From the NCBI GenBank assembly GCA_904066235.2, contig CAJFCV020000001.1:3596001-3660000 (forward strand): a stretch of DNA of 64,000 nucleotides, read 5' to 3'. Made by a program: the position numbers and the translations under genes. Position 1 is the first letter of the stretch, and each line of letters starts with the position of its first letter. The notes below the pieces were generated by a model. It saw only the letters and a list, made by a program, of their open reading frames with translations. It was not told the DNA's origin and did no database searches. The stretch comes from Bursaphelenchus xylophilus. Taxonomy: Eukaryota > Nematoda > Chromadorea > Rhabditida > Aphelenchoididae. Below, piece after piece: positions 57,798-64,000 of this stretch.

Positions 57798-57829
57798 GAT
57801 CCCCAAAAATTAAGCAACGTCCCTCCTGA

Positions 57830-58012
57830 AAATCGCTGGAATTATTTTTGGCGTTTGCACTGTGGAAAAACAGTCACGGTTAGAGCGACAGCCCAAAGCC
57901 ATTAGCACGGTGAAAAAAAGCCAAAAATTTCACAGGACAAGATAAACTTTTTGCATAGTGCATGTCAGCGAAATCATTCCAGCGACTCTCCAGACAGACT
58001 AGTGATAGCTCC
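57830..58012. mobile_element. F3: family F element (degenerate)
   Basis: AATCGCTGGAATTATTTTTG at the left mirrors AATCATTCCAGCGACTC at the right, then CAGACTAGTGA. Partly overlaps the FMO upstream region. Confidence 0.55.
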
Positions 58013-58129
58013 ACCAGCGACACTCATAAAACAATGTTATATGGAGACGGAAATCAAAGGTGGCCTCTTTTACGGCGTCAATTGATAAAACGGCGCTATC
58101 AAAACAACCAATATAATTTATCAAGCGGC

Positions 58130-58750
58130 TAATACGTATTGATCTTTACATTTGTGCTCAGCCAAGTCACACCCAAAAGAATGTTGCAAACGTGAGTTTG
58201 TATAGAAAGGATAGTCCTGCAAAAAATGAGTGGTTCCTGCACGACACCGGCAGATAAATGACTTCTGAAAAGGAAATAGTGTGAACTGTTTGTGAGCTTC
58301 CATAAAGAGACCGCAAATTCTGAAAGAGCATATTGTTAGGTAGAGTTTTGTTAGGTAGTGAATTATTGTCATTTCTGGTGTTTCAGGTAAAAACTTATTG
58401 ATTCATTGTTAGCCAGAGCACTAGAATTAGGCTTGGAAACGCATGCGAGTGGCCGCAGGCCCCGAGACTTTCGTAAAATTTCAAAAAAATCAAAAACTTT
58501 AGAGAAAATTCAAAAGCAAGACCTTAAAGTACAAGTATTACAAGTTCCAGAAATAAGGGGGTGGTGGCGAAAGGACCCCATAATTTCTGTCTGGCAAGGG
58601 AATGGTGTGAACTGTTCGTGATCTTCCGACATGAGACCACAAATTCTGTTGAGCATACGAATATTACCTTCCTATCTCGGACGACAATGGGTGGTTTCAG
58701 CGACGAAGATAATATTCGATGCCAAGAGCTCCAAGATGTCGACCGGACTC
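58130..58750 (-). pseudogene. Two related exon-like segments, unknown gene
   Basis: Minus-strand segment at about 58335-58262 reads RICGLFMEAHKQFTLFPFQ and follows a CTCTTTCAG acceptor. A second at about 58652-58585 reads RICGLMSEDHEQFTPFPCQ after CTCAACAG. They share R-I-C-G-L..E.H.QFT.FP.Q, so they are probably duplicated exon fragments. No further exons were assembled and no family is recognised. Confidence 0.35.
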
Positions 58751-58752
58751 TT

Positions 58753-58915
58753 TAGTCGCGCCATAAATCCTGACACACTTGTCGCAGGTGTCGCGTGAGA
58801 AAGTTGGAGTGAGAAAAAGTGCATGTCGCTAGTTCAAAAGGGGGGAATTGCCGCGACGAGTCCGAAATAAAAGCAAAAACGCACTGTGAAAATGTGTCAG
58901 GACTTTATGGCGTAG
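58753..58915. mobile_element. E2: element related to E1
   Basis: CGCCATAAATCCTGACACAC at the left mirrors GTGTCAGGACTTTATGGCG at the right. The TCCTGACA core is shared with E1 ends. Confidence 0.65.
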
Positions 58916-59349
58916 TATTCGAAGGGCAACCGCTTGAACCGATAATCAGAAAATCGTCTCGTAGGATAGCGTGACGCGTTTCTCCAAAGAAAAGATTTCT
59001 TAAGGAGTCATGAGCTTCTTCAAGGATTCCGACTTGTATCGACAATAGAAAGGCCTTTGCTATGTCACCGGCTGAGACGAAGGTAGACAGACTAGCACGA
59101 GAGACGGCGGAAGGCCCTGAATGCTGAGAAATGGAGAAATTGATCAGCCAAAAGCTTTGCCTTGTCCTTTAATTCCATGCAAATTCTCGCAAATTGATTG
59201 ACGGTTTCAGTGAAGTCGCCAACAGTAAAATCCAAATTTTTGGGTTGGAACGTTAAGTCATTTTTTCATTTTTTGACAGTCTATAAGTTCGTAGGCGAAA
59301 TTTCGTACGAAATTCTGTATTATACTTTATTATATATTTAATATTTACA
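58916..59349. other. Spacer, no gene seen
   Basis: Downstream (3') of the nuclear receptor, AT-rich at its end. Nothing recognised. Confidence 0.45.

Positions 59350-64000
<4,651 letters not shown>

Overview
This is a nuclear genome window from a nematode. Every gene that can be assembled has spliceosomal introns with GTAAG-type donors and TTTCAG-type acceptors, and some introns are as short as 33-41 nt. The gene families also fit: a ciliary RCK/MAK-type kinase of the DYF-5 type, DNA topoisomerase I, Srd/Str-type seven-transmembrane chemoreceptors, a flavin monooxygenase and a nuclear hormone receptor. Intergenic DNA is AT-rich and crowded with short inverted-repeat elements. I recognised no tRNA, rRNA, operon or CRISPR array. 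The species cannot be named from the sequence.

Layout. 1-4932 (+): 3' part of an M1 zinc aminopeptidase; its 5' exons lie before the window. 4933-9947: a 0.5 kb fold-back, short tandem arrays, a decayed transposon-like coding remnant (-) and a small Ala-rich gene (+, 8693-9160). 9948-14987 (+): a complete second aminopeptidase with nearly the same exon lengths as the first, so the pair is a tandem duplication. 14988-25395: about 10 kb with no recognisable gene, filled with repeat elements. 25442-30739 (+): RCK/DYF-5-type kinase, 527 aa. 31788-32027 (-): small single-membrane-segment protein. 34902-39017 (+): DNA topoisomerase I, 717 aa. 39700-44466 and 45147-47915 (-): two intact tandem chemoreceptors of 384 and 386 aa. 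47916-53948: repeats with no recognised gene. 53949-57797 (-): flavin-containing monooxygenase, 544 aa. 59350-64000 (-): nuclear hormone receptor, 5' end outside the window.

The genes do not form one pathway. The two local systems are tandem duplications: the aminopeptidases, which probably act at the cell surface or are secreted, and the chemoreceptors. The kinase and topoisomerase are conserved housekeeping or ciliary genes.

The most distinctive content is the repeat population. At least eight families of short inverted-repeat elements are present: A, about 20 B copies, C, D, E, F, G and I. Most complete A copies show TA flanks, and G shows an 8-bp target duplication of hAT type. They are inserted in introns and in each other. 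In one receptor gene a 1.48 kb fold-back element sits exactly on a 3' splice site, and its TA duplication rebuilds the AG, so the gene stays spliceable.
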